In this document: one piece after another, positions 40,897 to 51,110 of the stretch
Numbering within the stretch: the stretch's first letter is position 1
How the letters are laid out: each line of letters begins with the position of its first letter
Origin: Taeniopygia guttata
Lineage: Eukaryota > Chordata > Aves > Passeriformes > Estrildidae
Direction: 5' to 3'
NCBI RefSeq assembly: GCF_048771995.1
Contig: NC_133064.1
Span: 22,919,001 to 22,983,000, forward strand
DNA length: 64,000 nucleotides
Made by a program: the position numbers and the translations under genes
The notes under the pieces: model-generated
The model's database searches: none
What the model was told of the DNA's origin: nothing
Seen by the model: only the letters and a program-made list of their open reading frames with translations

Positions 40897-41430
40897 CTAG
40901 TCACGGATGAGGTGGAATAGCCGGACCAGACCAGGCGCATTATGGTGGTAGAGTTGGTGGCTGATCTTAGCTTGCTGGAACTTGTCTGGGAGCGGCGCTA
41001 TCTGCGCTGGGGCGGCAGTGAGAGAGTCGGCACACCGATTGCCCTTGACCAAGAACCCTGGCAAGTTGGTATGTGACCTGATATGCATCACATAAAAGGG
41101 TTGCTCTCGGTGGGAGACTAACTTAATCAGTTTTGAGAGCAACTTGTGCAAGGCCTCGTTGGACACACCCTGCAGGACAGCATCCTGTGCTCTAGACACT
41201 ACACCAGCTACGTACGCCGAATCGGTTACCAAATTGAAAGGTTCAGAGAACCGCTCAAAAGCTTTAACGACAGCGGCCAACTCAGCTATTTGAGGGGAGC
41301 CTTCCACCTCAATAATATCTGCCTCCCACTGCTGAGTCTGAGGATCTTTCCAAGTCACTACGGACTTGTGGGATTCTCCGGACGCGCCTGTAAAAACTGT
41401 TAAAGCCTTGAGTGGCTTCTTGCTCTGAAT
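40897..41430 (-). pseudogene. pol: Provirus D RNase H
   Basis: The frame is mostly open in 41358-40897, with LVTDSAYVAGVV and FYVMHIRSHTNLPG. The first catalytic Asp is replaced by Gly (VFTGASGES, near 41390), the same change as in ERVK-2. Provirus E has Asp there. A stop near 41430 breaks it from the connection. Loss of that metal ligand should abolish RNase H activity. Confidence 0.8.
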
Positions 41431-42863
41431 TCATTTGATGGATAATGCAAATTGAATTTCTGATTCGAAAATTTTGTGGGCCGGTCTCAAAACTGAAATT
41501 TTGCCCGTGTAGCTGTCTAGAGAGAACTGAAGAGATTCATTTTCTTGTAAAAGGTGTTCCAGCATTGCCTTGGTGAATTGGCCCAATTCCAATTTGATTG
41601 GAATGTGAATGCATTCGAAGTCACATCCAGCTAACTCCTGGATCCGCGCTCTTGCTTTGCGGATCAGTTCCGCCACCAACTCTTGTGGCCTTGTCATTCT
41701 CTTGGACCGATGGTGACTTAGGGAGACCCACTCTATGATAGAGAGTGGGTCCCTTCGGCCCTGGTCCTTGCTCTTCCCTAGGGTGTCCGTCCATTGAAAT
41801 ATAACACCATGGAGGTGTGGCAGTCTGCCCAATATGATGAATTTAAAGGGCAGGTCCGGATCGTACCGGTGGGCCTGCCTGGCAGACATTGTCTCCTGGA
41901 CCTTATTCAAAGCAGCCTGGGCCTCTGGAGTGAGTTCCCTGGGAGAACTCGGCTCTTCCCCCCCTTTCAATAAATTGAAAAGAGGGGCTAGGTCTTAGTT
42001 TGTAATACCCAACCATGGCCTCACCCAGTTCAAAGAGCCACACAGCTGCTGGACGTCAGCTAGGGTCCGAATTTTATTTTTGATGGCCAATTTTTGCGTA
42101 ATAATGGTCCGCTTGTTAATTTCCAAACCCAGGTACTTCCAGGGTGGCATCTTTTGAATTTTGTCTTCTCGCAGCTCAAACCCTGCAGCAATCAATGCAT
42201 CGGTTGTCAGGTTAAGCACGTGTGTAAGGAGATCGCCGCTGGGAGCACAAATTAAGATATCATCCATATAGTGCTGGATGATCACGCCCTCGGTGGCTGC
42301 ACGGACGGGGGTCAGCAATGAAGCTACGTACCACTGGCAGATGGTGGGCGAGCATTTGAGGCCCTGAGGCAACACCCGCCAATGGTAGTGCTCCATTGGG
42401 GCTTCTTGGTTGGTGGAGGGAACCGAGAAGGCAAAACGCGGTGCGTCTTCAGGGTGCAAGGGAATGTGGAAGAAGCAATTTTTTATGTCAATGACAGCCA
42501 ATTCCCAATCTTTTGGCAACATCGTGGGGGACAGCATCCCTGGCTGAAGGGGACCCATATTCTCAATGACATTGTTGATAGCACGGAGATCGTGAAGGAG
42601 CTGCCATTCATCTTTGCCCGGTTTTTAAAGACAAAGACGGGGGAATTCCAAGGACATGTTGTTTCTTGGATATGCCCCTTGGCAAGTTGCTCCGCCACGA
42701 GCTTCTGGAGCGCTTTTAAATTTTGTTTGTTGAGCGGCCACTGCTCTACCCAGATCGGAACGTCAGAAAGCCAATTCAACTTCTGGGTAGGACGCCCCTC
42801 AGTGACCGCTGCCCGAAAAACCTGAGGGATCGGAATGTTCAATGTGACCCCCCACTGGGCCAT
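41431..42863 (-). pseudogene. pol: Provirus D reverse transcriptase and connection
   Basis: The frame 42863-42483 has [14 protein letters not shown] and PWNSPVFVF, then slips. 42558-41995 continues with [30 protein letters not shown] (active site near 42265-42240) and SLNWVRPWLG. A TAA at about 41995 precedes the connection frame 41970-41431. The catalytic YMDD is intact. Confidence 0.85.
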
Positions 42864-42895
42864 CAGGTCCCTTCCCCACAGGGGCTCTGTGAAAT

Positions 42896-43249
42896 CTAAA
42901 ACAAACGGATGTAAGTAAGCTGATTGTCCTTTGGTCCCTCAAATTTTACGATGTTTTTTGATTGCTTTGCCAATTGTGCCCCTCCTACACCTTGAATTTG
43001 TCCAGCCACATCTTGCAACTCCCAACGCAATGGCCAATCCCGTGAGGGAATGACCGTGACGTCCGCCCCGGTGTCCAAGAGGCCGTTAAGCCACTTGTGC
43101 TCACCGCCTTTCCACTTGTAACAAGGGATTTTGGGTCTTTCCTTCCCAAGTACCTGGGCCTGACACACCTCGTAGATTTTCTCAGCGGTCTTCCTCCATA
43201 GATCTTCTGGGTAGACGGGGGGCCCAGATACAGGTATGGCTTGGGCGAT
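42896..43249 (-). pseudogene. pro: Provirus D protease
   Basis: GLLDTGADVTVIPSRDWP is the aspartic active site (near 43095-43045) and IQGVGGAQLAKQ the flap region. The upstream part of pro is separated by the solo LTR at 43250. The protease would process Gag and Pol. The C-terminal box continues toward 42870. Confidence 0.8.
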
Positions 43250-43924
43250 TGTCCTAGGGTGACTGTTATGGTGTTTGTATCTCCAATCGTGTGTTCTGTT
43301 TACGTTTGATATTATGTTCTGTGCTTTCAGAACTGACTCTGAAAGTGAAGGTTTGTTTTGCTGTGTTATCATCTGGTTCACCTCCCCCCATGTCTGCTGG
43401 AAAGCTAGAAAAGGCTAGGGCTGGCTGGCTGGCTTTGCTTTGCTTGCTTGCTTGGCTTGCTTGCTTTGCTTGCTTGCTTGCTTGGCTTGCTTGCTTTGCC
43501 TGCTTTCTTGCTTTGCTTCCTAGTTAGGTTAAGCAGTCCAATTCTTTCCCTGGACTGTTGCTTTTTTCCCTTCCTCTTTCTGAATATCATCCAGCCTGCT
43601 CTGGACTGGGATCTGGGAAACACCAAAGAACACCAGGAGTCTGCATTTGGAGATCTGCAGCAGCCATCCCCAGCGTCCAGCCCCGGGTGACCACTCCCAG
43701 GAAAGACCTTCTGAATTTGTTCATCTCTTCAGAGGGGTGAAAGAGTTTTGTTGTCATCTAGTGTTGTTAATTGTTTTGGTGCTGGGGAGTGCTTTGCTTG
43801 TTGAATAAACAGGTTCTTTTCCACTTCTCTCTCAGAGGGAATTTCTCCCTGAACCAGGTGGGTGGAGAGGGGCCGTGGGGGTTTATTTCCTGGGTTTTCC
43901 CCAAATTTGCCCTAAACTAGGACA
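43250..43924 (+). repeat. Solo LTR, family S copy 2 (inserted in provirus D)
   Basis: The 675-bp LTR is TGTCCTAGGGTGAC...CTAAACTAGGACA with AATAAA at 43804-43809. The 5-bp duplication GCGAT (43245-43249 and 43925-43929) is perfect. It has its own GCTT-rich tract at 43425-43515. It is closely similar to 13183-13888. Confidence 0.92.
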
Positions 43925-44441
43925 GCGATGATTTGCCCTTTGGGAAGGAAGACTGGCGGGTGACCACAGTGCAGCCACAACACCAGGTGTTTGGGGTTAG
44001 CAGATGTTAAGCTGGGTGCAATAGTAATCTCGAGTGGCATGTATTTTGTGTCCCCAAGGACGATGTACTTACTGTGCAGTCTCCTCCAGGTCCCTGGGTC
44101 CTCTGTGTCAACCGTGATAAAATGCCAATTGCTATCCTTGAGTAGCAGAGGTTCGGTCAGGGCCAACCTGTATGGAGAGAAATTGGATTGGGTGTTAAGG
44201 ATGGGCCTGGGATGGTCGGGGTCCCAACCAAACCATGCCTGTGAAATGAAATTCCCAACTCCCCCCACACAGGCTGGTTCGCCAGCCCTAGTTCCCCTAG
44301 TGTCCAATCCGGTAATGTCTTGTCTGGTAATAGAGTCCTTGTCCTCAGGTGGGTATGCTGATGTGTTGTCCCTCCTCTCCTCTGATGTTATGCTTCCCAC
44401 CAAATTTGTGTCCTCACGCAGGGAGGGACTGCGCTGAGAGA
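43925..44441 (-). pseudogene. pro: Provirus D pro N-terminal, dUTPase-like domain
   Basis: The open frame 44403-43925 contains YIVLGDTKYMPLEI and HPPVFLPKGQIIAV, which align with provirus E (YFVIGDTAY, HPPFYLEKGQLLAQ). Its position between NC and protease fits the dUTPase of betaretroviruses, and the KGQ.IA segment resembles the closing dUTPase motif. The Gly-rich GLGALL motif seen in provirus B is absent, so activity is unlikely. The identity is an inference. Confidence 0.55.
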
Positions 44442-45345
44442 CTAGTTTTTTGATTGTCCCCCTGGGTTGGGGGCACCTCGCCCTTGCTGTTGGTTTTGGT
44501 TTTTAAAACGTAAAAAGTCTTCTTTCGGGGGGCAATGGGATGCCCAGTGTCCTCTCTTATTGCAGAGGTTACAGGGTTTTTCTGGGTGGTAACCTCTGGG
44601 GGGTGGCCCTGAGAAGCGGCGAGCAGGAGCCGGGGTCGTGGATGGCGTGAGGGCTTCGGCGAAGGAGACCCTCCTTGATGGCATTTGGGGAGTCCTCTGG
44701 AGGTCCTTCAATGGTAAGGTGACCTTCCGAGCGCACACGTCCAGCATGTCTTGGAGTGTCGGCTCTGGGTCGAGGGGAAGGCTCAGGATCGCCTGTTGGC
44801 AGGCTTAGTTGGCGTTCTGGAGTACTATTTGTTTCACCATGCCTTGCCTCAACCCCTCTTCCGGAACCTGTGCTCCTGCTGCCCTACACAACCTATCCAC
44901 GAAACTAACGAAAGAATCCTGTGGCTCCTGCTTAAGAGAGAAACAGTTAACAACAGGACCACTGGGTCTTAACCTAAAGAAGGCTTTTTCTGCCGCCTTC
45001 GCGCTCGCTGACAGTGCCTCCCTTGGGATGTTTTCGGCCTGCTTTGTTGCCGTGTCCCAATCCCCAACCCCGCACAGATGATCAATTGATAACATGCCCC
45101 AATCCGTATCACTGGAGGTGTCTGCATTAGCCCAGAGGCTGGGTTATAAATCCCGTGCTTCCCGCCTCCATGCGGACTCCCACACCAAAAACTCAGCAAG
45201 AGTAATCAAACATGAAAAGAGAGTGCGCATGTCAGCAGGGACATATTCGTTTGAGGAGAGCGTGGCTCTTAATAGCCCCCTAAAGTACTCACTCTCCTGG
45301 CCAAACTCCTTTTGGGTTTTGCAGAGATCCTTGATTACCGACTGA
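44442..45345 (-). pseudogene. gag: Provirus D gag: capsid and nucleocapsid
   Basis: The capsid runs from 45345 with SLKQEPQDSFVSFVDRL (major homology region) near 44955-44900. An in-frame TAA follows NAN near 44805. After it, LDVCARKVTLP leads to NC with one CCHC knuckle (CNLCNKRGHWASHC) near 44575-44530. The frame ends at the TAG after the frameshift site. A register change at the C run near 45347-45352 separates it from matrix. Confidence 0.82.
44445..44451 (-). promoter_or_regulatory. gag-pro frameshift heptamer AAAAAAC (provirus D)
   Basis: On the minus strand, A_AAA_AAC lies in the gag reading phase directly before the gag stop TAG (44444-44442). This is the slippery sequence class used for -1 gag-pro frameshifting in betaretroviruses. 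The following pro frame is -1, as required. A downstream pseudoknot was not tested. Confidence 0.7.
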
Positions 45346-45346
45346 G

Positions 45347-46336
45347 TTATGGGGGTCCACTGTGCAAGGGGTCTGCCCCTCTGCCGCAGTGTATAGGTGA
45401 CCGGCGCAGCAGAAAAGGCAGGCAGGGATTGAGGCAGGTCGCAGTTCCCCCCCTCCCCACCCCGGATACCAAAGCGTGGGAACCAGAAGGCGGGTCGTAG
45501 GAACTGAGGGAGGAGGCAGAACCAGGGCCAGGAGGTGTGGCAGGTGTTACATCACCCCTAGAGGTGGGGTTGAAGGAAGGACTGTTGAATGATTCATTAG
45601 GGGAGGTGCGAGAAGGGGGTGGAGAGGAGGAGTGGGTGGAGAAGTCTCTGGGGTGAAAGGGGTTGGCTGTCGGGAGAAAGGGATTGTGGGGAGAAGAAGC
45701 ACGAGTGTCGGGGAAGGCCATGCGGTCCCCTCCATCTTGTGCCCTGAGGCGGGAAAGGGAGCCATTTTGGGAAAGGTTCGGGGAAGGTTGTGGAGAGGGA
45801 TCAGGGGTCTTAAATCTTACAGATTTTCCACTATGGGGCAGGGCTGTACAAAGAGAGGAAATTGGGGTACGGGGAGAGTGCAGAGCGATGCCAGCACTGC
45901 CCTGCGAGGGAACCCGAGGGTTTACAGAGGGGCCAGAATCTGCCTGCGGCTGTTGCCGGGACGCCTGTCTGAGAATCCCCGGGCTAGGGAGAGAGGGAGA
46001 GAAAAGAGGGCTAGGGGTTTTTAAACTGGAGCTGGGTTTGCCTTCGAGTGGCTGTGGCATGTCTTCGATGTTATTTTTGATAATATTTCTAATTTGGAGT
46101 GCCAAATGAGTGAAGGTCGAGAGGGAAGGGTCCCCTTGTCGGAGGATCTCCTTCCCCACTTGGTCCCAAAACGTAACTTGGTATAAATTTGCCATCGAGA
46201 GATCCTGGAAGGACTGGAGAAGCCACCCGGCGAAATGCTTAACATCGGTCTTTTGAAACTTTTTTTCTCCCCCAACCAGGATTCCCACAACTTGGACATA
46301 TATTCTCTTCTGCGGCACTGACAGTTTAGCACCCAT
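45347..46336 (-). pseudogene. gag: Provirus D gag: matrix and proline-rich linker
   Basis: ATG at 46336 gives MGAKLS, with a glycine at position 2 for myristoylation. Upstream in-frame sequence to 46810 is leader. The matrix domain spans about 100 residues (VKHFAGWLLQSFQDLS, HLALQIRNIIKNN). About 220 residues rich in Ser and Pro follow, with PNPFLP-like stretches. The frame stops at 45347 just before capsid. Provirus E has the same arrangement. Confidence 0.8.
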
Positions 46337-46788
46337 ACTGTCGATCTTAAGTGTGCCGCCAAGCCTCACAACTGGAAAATAGCAATGGAAAAGAAAAGAC
46401 CCCTTTCGGACGCTAAGCCGACCTGTCCTTACAGACTCCCCACCTAAAGGGAGACAAACCGCAAAATGTGGGATCTTTTCCCCCCGCGGGAGAAAGAAAA
46501 ACCCACCCCAAAAAAGACAAGGTGTGCCAAGCCCCAGGGGCCCCCCGTAACTTACAGAGGGTCCAGTGAAGTCCGAAGGGGAAACGAAAAATCCAGTCGC
46601 GAAGTTTTCACCATGAGAGGACCAAACTTCAGCGGTGCGAACTGAAGCTGCCGGTCCTGCCCCTCTGGAAACGCGTCTTGCTAAAACGGAGCCGTGTCTT
46701 GCTGAGGGTATCGTAACATCCACGAGGTTAAATCCACCGGTCTCCCAAGGCTCGGTGGTCCTCTGTCCGTGTTGTCTGATACTCTCAA

Positions 46789-46807
46789 GCCCCACGGCTG
46801 TGCGCCA
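46789..46807 (-). other. Provirus D primer binding site (Lys-like, imperfect)
   Basis: On the minus strand just inside the 5' LTR, TGGCGCACAGCCGTGGGGC resembles the tRNA-Lys1,2 complement with one extra base and mismatches. Position supports it; tRNA identity is tentative. Confidence 0.5.
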
Positions 46808-46811
46808 CAAC

Positions 46812-47491
46812 TGCCGAACGCTCCTCTCCCCGATGCCTTTCCCCTGCCCCGGCTAGCTCTGGGGGGAGAGGGGCGGGCAGGTTTCTAGCGCTTCCTGCTG
46901 GACCCTCACAGGGCTTTGGGAAGCTCTATCGGAGTTCGGAGAGCAGTCAGAGACCCCACGGCAAATTATGAAGAGAGTCTTTCTCCGGGGGGCGAATTCC
47001 GTTTATTGTAATCCAATGGGGAATACAATAATTCGAAGGAGTCCAGGTGTGCTGCGCCTGCGTTTGCCGGAGAGGCGCGGGCAGGGTGGAGCGCGCTGGA
47101 GCCAGCCAGAGAAAGCCCGGAACGAGCCGTGCAAATGAACTAAATACGGAACGGGGGAAAATGGAGCAGCCAATGGGGTAAAACCGCAGGGAGTTTGAGG
47201 GTGGTGGGATACGGGGGTACATCCAATGAAGGACAGACAGGGGAAGGGTCCCAGGTCCTTTACCAATCACCCGGTGTCCTGGGTGGAAGATTCTAGGTGG
47301 AGGGGAAGGGACACCGAGTGACAGACAGGCATCTGGGGTAAACAGGGGGGATGACTTGGCATTTTTGGGGATAACGGACACGCGGGAAGAGGCGGGAAAA
47401 CCCGGGGAAAACCCGTTACAGAAACGGGGGTACATGGAACAAACCTATACATAATACAAATGTAATAAAACATAAAAAACACAACTCCACA
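46812..47491 (-). repeat. Provirus D 5' LTR
   Basis: About 680 bp, TG...CA, it pairs with 38906-39584. Confidence 0.92.
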
Positions 47492-48374
47492 CCTCTTCCC
47501 TAGAGATAGCCTCAGAGTCAGGGGCTCGAATTTCCGCACCTTGCCCGATCTAGACTTCCCACCCCCGTACCTTAAGGGAATGGGCCACACAACTACTCCT
47601 TGCAGCCATGGTGCTAAAAAATCTACGATACTGTAGCCCCTCTTGCTTTGGGATCAGCCTCTCTGGGCTTCAGTATCGCCGGGCCTCCAGGAAGGGCCCT
47701 GAATTTGGTCACCTTTGGTGTTAGTTCACCTGTGAGGCTGTCTGCTTGTCACTCAAAACCCTTCACCCAGCTCCCCACAGGCCCAGGAAGCTGATTGTGC
47801 ATGTGACTCACTCTCACATACAACAAGACAACAATAAGGTACCTTTTACTTAAAAGCCCTAGGGCCCCTCCCTTTTGTCCCATATCCTAGTGGATTGTGC
47901 TAGGAAACTCCTCTGCTCCCTTCCTCCGAGGGGAACAACCCCTCCCTGGGACCCTGTCCCAGTCACCCCAGGGCATTCTCTCACTCCTTTTATCTGTCGC
48001 TTCGGCTCTTTACTGGCCACTTTTCTCACGAAAAGACGAAACTGCAGCATGGGAGGCTCCTCACTCGGCAGGTCTGCGATAACCAGCCCACCTCTCATTC
48101 ACACACATTCATCCCCCCCATACCTACCCCCTTGAAAAAGTACTTACAATTCTTTTTCCTTTCTGAGTGTCCATGTACACTTAGTCTTAGGGGGCCAATT
48201 ACTGCGGTTTTAGTGAGCCTTTTCCCTTTTCTTTGTTTTATTGTCTCTTTTTGTCCACCTGTTGGAACCTGCGTCTGCTGATCAGGCCAGAAGAAACAGA
48301 GCAACACTGCCAAACTTGGCATGGGGCGCCTCCCTCACTCGTAATCCTCTGAGGCCCCGGCAGTGAGGTGTTAA
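47492..48374 (-). other. Provirus G leader, part next to PBS
   Basis: About 880 bp lie between the provirus D target duplication and the PBS. I see no convincing coding frame; short open frames on both strands (such as 47875-48135) have no recognisable motif. Confidence 0.45.
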
Positions 48375-48392
48375 ATCTGAGTCACGCCACCA
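48375..48392 (-). other. Primer binding site, tRNA-His type (provirus G)
   Basis: The minus strand reads TGGTGGCGTGACTCAGAT just after the LTR. This is two mismatches from the tRNA-His complement TGGTGCCGTGACTCGGAT. It fits a gamma-type ERV. Confidence 0.75.
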
Positions 48393-48395
48393 AAT

Positions 48396-49045
48396 TGTGA
48401 AAAAGGCCAATCACTTGTTTTAAAATTTTAAAAATTTAATAGTAATAAAATAGTTATAAAAATAGCAATAAAAATTAGAGCAATAAGAATTTGGACAGTT
48501 AGGACAATAAAGGACAATAAAAAGCAAAGAATTACGGACATCTGGATGCTCTTGGACACTAAGCCACAAAAGCATACCTTGCTAACAAAGGATTGCCCCT
48601 TAAAAGCAACAGCCTGTTGCATATTCACATATCTCATACATGATGCAAACATTCTTTTCAAGGAAAGGATGTCCTCTGCTTAATTTCTGTCCCCCCTTTT
48701 ATCTTGTAAATCAATTTCTTGGCTCCTAGAAGTCTGGAAGAAGTCTGAACAGTCCCGATAAGGAGGTCATAATTCTTCTCTTGGAATTTTTGGTGTCAGC
48801 ATGCAAAGAATTTCTTGGTTATCTTGTCCATTTCTTGAGCTAGTTACAAAAATTATCTTACATCACATAGTTTCTATTTTAATGTTATGCTACAGCTAAA
48901 AACTATATTTACCACACGACTTAAAATAGATTTATACAGCATAACATTCCAACATAACACATATAGTATTCATTTTAATATTTGTGAAAAGCCAATCATA
49001 TAATATGCATCTATAATGCATCTATAGCAGTCACTATGCATCACA
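48396..49045 (-). repeat. Provirus G 5' LTR
   Basis: The AT-rich LTR ends CCTTTTTCACA (minus) at 48396, immediately before the PBS. The start is placed at TGTGATGCATAG (49045) by its TG end, which is less certain. Its CCAATCACTTG and AAAAGCCAATCAT segments match a songbird LTR type I recognise. Confidence 0.65.
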
Positions 49046-49191
49046 TGTCAGCAAACTTTGTCCTGTTTCCCCATTAAACAATTCCTTAGCACATTTGGAG
49101 CTTTTCTCAGGAAAGGTGATAATAGGCTACAATTCATCTCTGCAGAGGATGAGATATTTGCATCTGCATGTTTGTTTTTTGCCTGCAGTCA

Positions 49192-49745
49192 GTTTTTCCA
49201 GCATGGGAAATACAACTGTTCACTGAAAATTTAAAAGGTTTATTAAACCTTAACAAAAATACAACAAAAGGACTACATAAGGAACTGGGAACTGCCCTCA
49301 TGGGTACTACACAGCCGATTCATCTTCAGTCTTATACGGCTGGGAGTTGCATCAACCAACCCAGGCCCCTCGCAAAGTCTGACAGTCATCTCTTCTTTGC
49401 CATTTATTGTTAGAGATTGCTTTCTTGTAACTTGATTGGAGGTCAGGTGCTGCCATGCTGCGTCCCCCTAGTAACAAGCTTTTCCATTCCCAACAGCCCC
49501 ATGAAAGGGGCACATGTGCACGCCTTTTTACCTGTCCTAGACAACCCAGGCTGTCTGATGGCAACAACACGGGGGGGGGGGGGGGGGGGGAAGAGAACTA
49601 TGGGGAGAACAGAGGACATCTAAACTGCACTAACATAACTATACATCACTAAAGCTTTTCTTAATATTCATACAATAGTTATCCCTTAATTGTGAGAGCC
49701 AATCATCTCATTATCCATCTATAACACAGGACCAGCAGCAAAGAT
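49192..49745 (-). repeat. LTR (minus), AT-rich with G20 run
   Basis: AAATTTAAAAGGTTTATTAAACC at about 49226-49250 is a reversed AATAAA context, and GAGAGCCAATCAT near 49695 parallels the provirus G LTR. A 20-base G run spans 49571-49590. The boundaries are approximate and no target duplication was found. Confidence 0.5.
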
Positions 49746-49789
49746 AGCTATCTGTGCAGGTGTTGATGGAGGTTTCCTTTTACGGCCTG

Positions 49790-50306
49790 TGGCCTGGGGT
49801 ATGTCGACCGGGCTGCCAGCTGCCATAGGTGTCCCGGATAGCACTGGGCTGATAAGTACAACCTGTCTGGGTCCCTCAGGCTACCTCCCAGCCGTGGGCA
49901 ATCTTAGCAAGCAGCTCAGCTCTTGAGATCAGCTCTTTGGTTAATTCAGCTCTTTAGTGATTTCAGCTCTTAGCTTGCTAAGTGCCTCACAGACGCATAG
50001 AGATGGAGAGAGGAGAAAGCTGTATGAAATTCCACAGCGGTGTCTTTATTGGCAGCTCCTGTGAAGGGGTTCAGTGAGAGCTCTTCTGCCGAACTAGGCA
50101 GAAATGTGGTTTTATTTAGGGTACCGAGGTGCTGGAAATTGTCCAATAGCCAGGGTCGAGGTGAATATGACCTATGGTCTTACAGAGAGGTAACAAGGGT
50201 CCAAGGGCAGAAGAGGGGCTACTTTGGTCCAGTCATCTTGACTAGGCATTTCTTATCTTAGGCAAATGACCACCAGGGAGGCCTTGCAAGGCCTCTGGCT
50301 GCTACA
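49790..50306 (-). repeat. LTR (minus) with CAGCTCTT repeats
   Basis: On the minus strand it starts TGTAGCAGCCAGAGGCC at 50306. AATAAAGACACCGC lies near 50051 and AGCTTTCTCCTCTC downstream, a U3-R-U5 order. A short direct repeat of CAGCTCTT occurs four times at 49916-49970. The left boundary is not defined. Confidence 0.5.
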
Positions 50307-51110
50307 GTTTCCTTTTTCTATAATATTCATTTTTCTTGCCTACTGTGTAATTATTAAATCAGGAGGGTCTGGTTCATGATGATGACACTCACAGCCCAGA
50401 ATCAAAAAATTTCTGCACTATCCAATAAAATTTCATTTTTCACAGTGAAACAAATTCTCTGCAGTTATTCAGTTTCACTTTCTCCTGCTTTTTGTCCATA
50501 TTTTTCTTGGAGATTTGTTGGTGGCAGGGAATTACAGGGAAATGTTCTGATCATATTTCTCCTTTGACCACCTTGGGGTCCTTTGGAGAGTTCAATTTTG
50601 ATTATGGATTTCAATTTAAGTTCTGGAATTTCTCCCTTCTAAAGAGATGGGGTTTCTGTGCTTCAGCCAGGATCCAATTCAACATTTGCATTATCAATTT
50701 CATCAGAGTTTTTCTGAATGTCATGATTCTCTTTCTCAGGTGATGTTGTTAACTCTAGAATTTTTTTAACATCCACAGAGTCGGGGTTTTTTTAATTATG
50801 TTAATTTCAATTTTCCTTTCAAGGGTTTTGTTTTTTCCTTTGATTCTTTTAGTTCTTGTTTTAATTTGTCTTTTTTCTCTTATCATTTATTTTTGCCATT
50901 CACAAGCTGCTTTTAAACATGATGCAAGTGCAAGAGCAATTATATTTTCTCCATTTTTATCTGTCAGCAATACCTGCTGTCCTGACATCCTTCCACAGTA
51001 CCATCATGCACTTTCAGGTTCACAATGTCTAAAGTGTCCATATATCTCTTGCACAGAGTAGATGAAAAGCAGTTTCTGCTTTTCAGCAGCCTCTTTTCAG
51101 CATAACCTAA
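50307..51110 (-). other. Unassigned AT-rich stretch, possible degraded gag
   Basis: Minus-strand translation gives a charged, Lys/Glu-rich, coiled-coil-like run (KERQIKTRTKRI-type) around 50900-50780, followed by stops. It may be a degraded gag or other element. The motif CTAAAGTGTCCATATATCTC (51025-51044) recurs in variant form at about 52741. I cannot assign it. Confidence 0.3.

Larger units (their letters stand above)
38906..47491 (-). mobile_element. Provirus D: ERVK-like provirus, env-deleted
   Basis: The 5' LTR is 46812-47491 and the 3' LTR 38906-39584 (about 680 bp, roughly 25 differences). Flanks carry the 6-bp duplication CCTCTT. On the minus strand it reads LTR, PBS, gag, frameshift site, pro, RT, RNase H, integrase, env TM stub, polypurine tract, LTR. 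A family S solo LTR (43250-43924) interrupts pro. Gag and pol have several stops and frameshifts. It is older than B, C and E. Confidence 0.92.
34740..49045 (-). mobile_element. Provirus G: gamma-type ERV (tRNA-His-type PBS), heavily interrupted
   Basis: On the minus strand the elements are the 5' LTR (49045-48396), PBS (48392-48375), leader (48374-47492 and 38905-38260), matrix, p12-like, capsid, nucleocapsid, protease and a scrap of RT/RNase H ending near 34740. Provirus D (38906-47491) sits in the leader and a 571-bp LTR (36107-36677) in capsid. The gag domains and single CCHC knuckle are gammaretrovirus-like. No 3' LTR or env was found at the left end. Confidence 0.8.

Noticed and set aside
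45632..46109. Plus-strand open frames (45632-46024 and 45663-46109) within provirus D
   Set aside because: They are antisense to the provirus D matrix-linker frame, which has a better start and family match. They are shadows of GC-rich coding sequence.
49916..49970. Four CAGCTCTT repeats as a regulatory array
   Set aside because: Short, irregularly spaced and inside an LTR. Recorded with the LTR but not called as a binding-site array.
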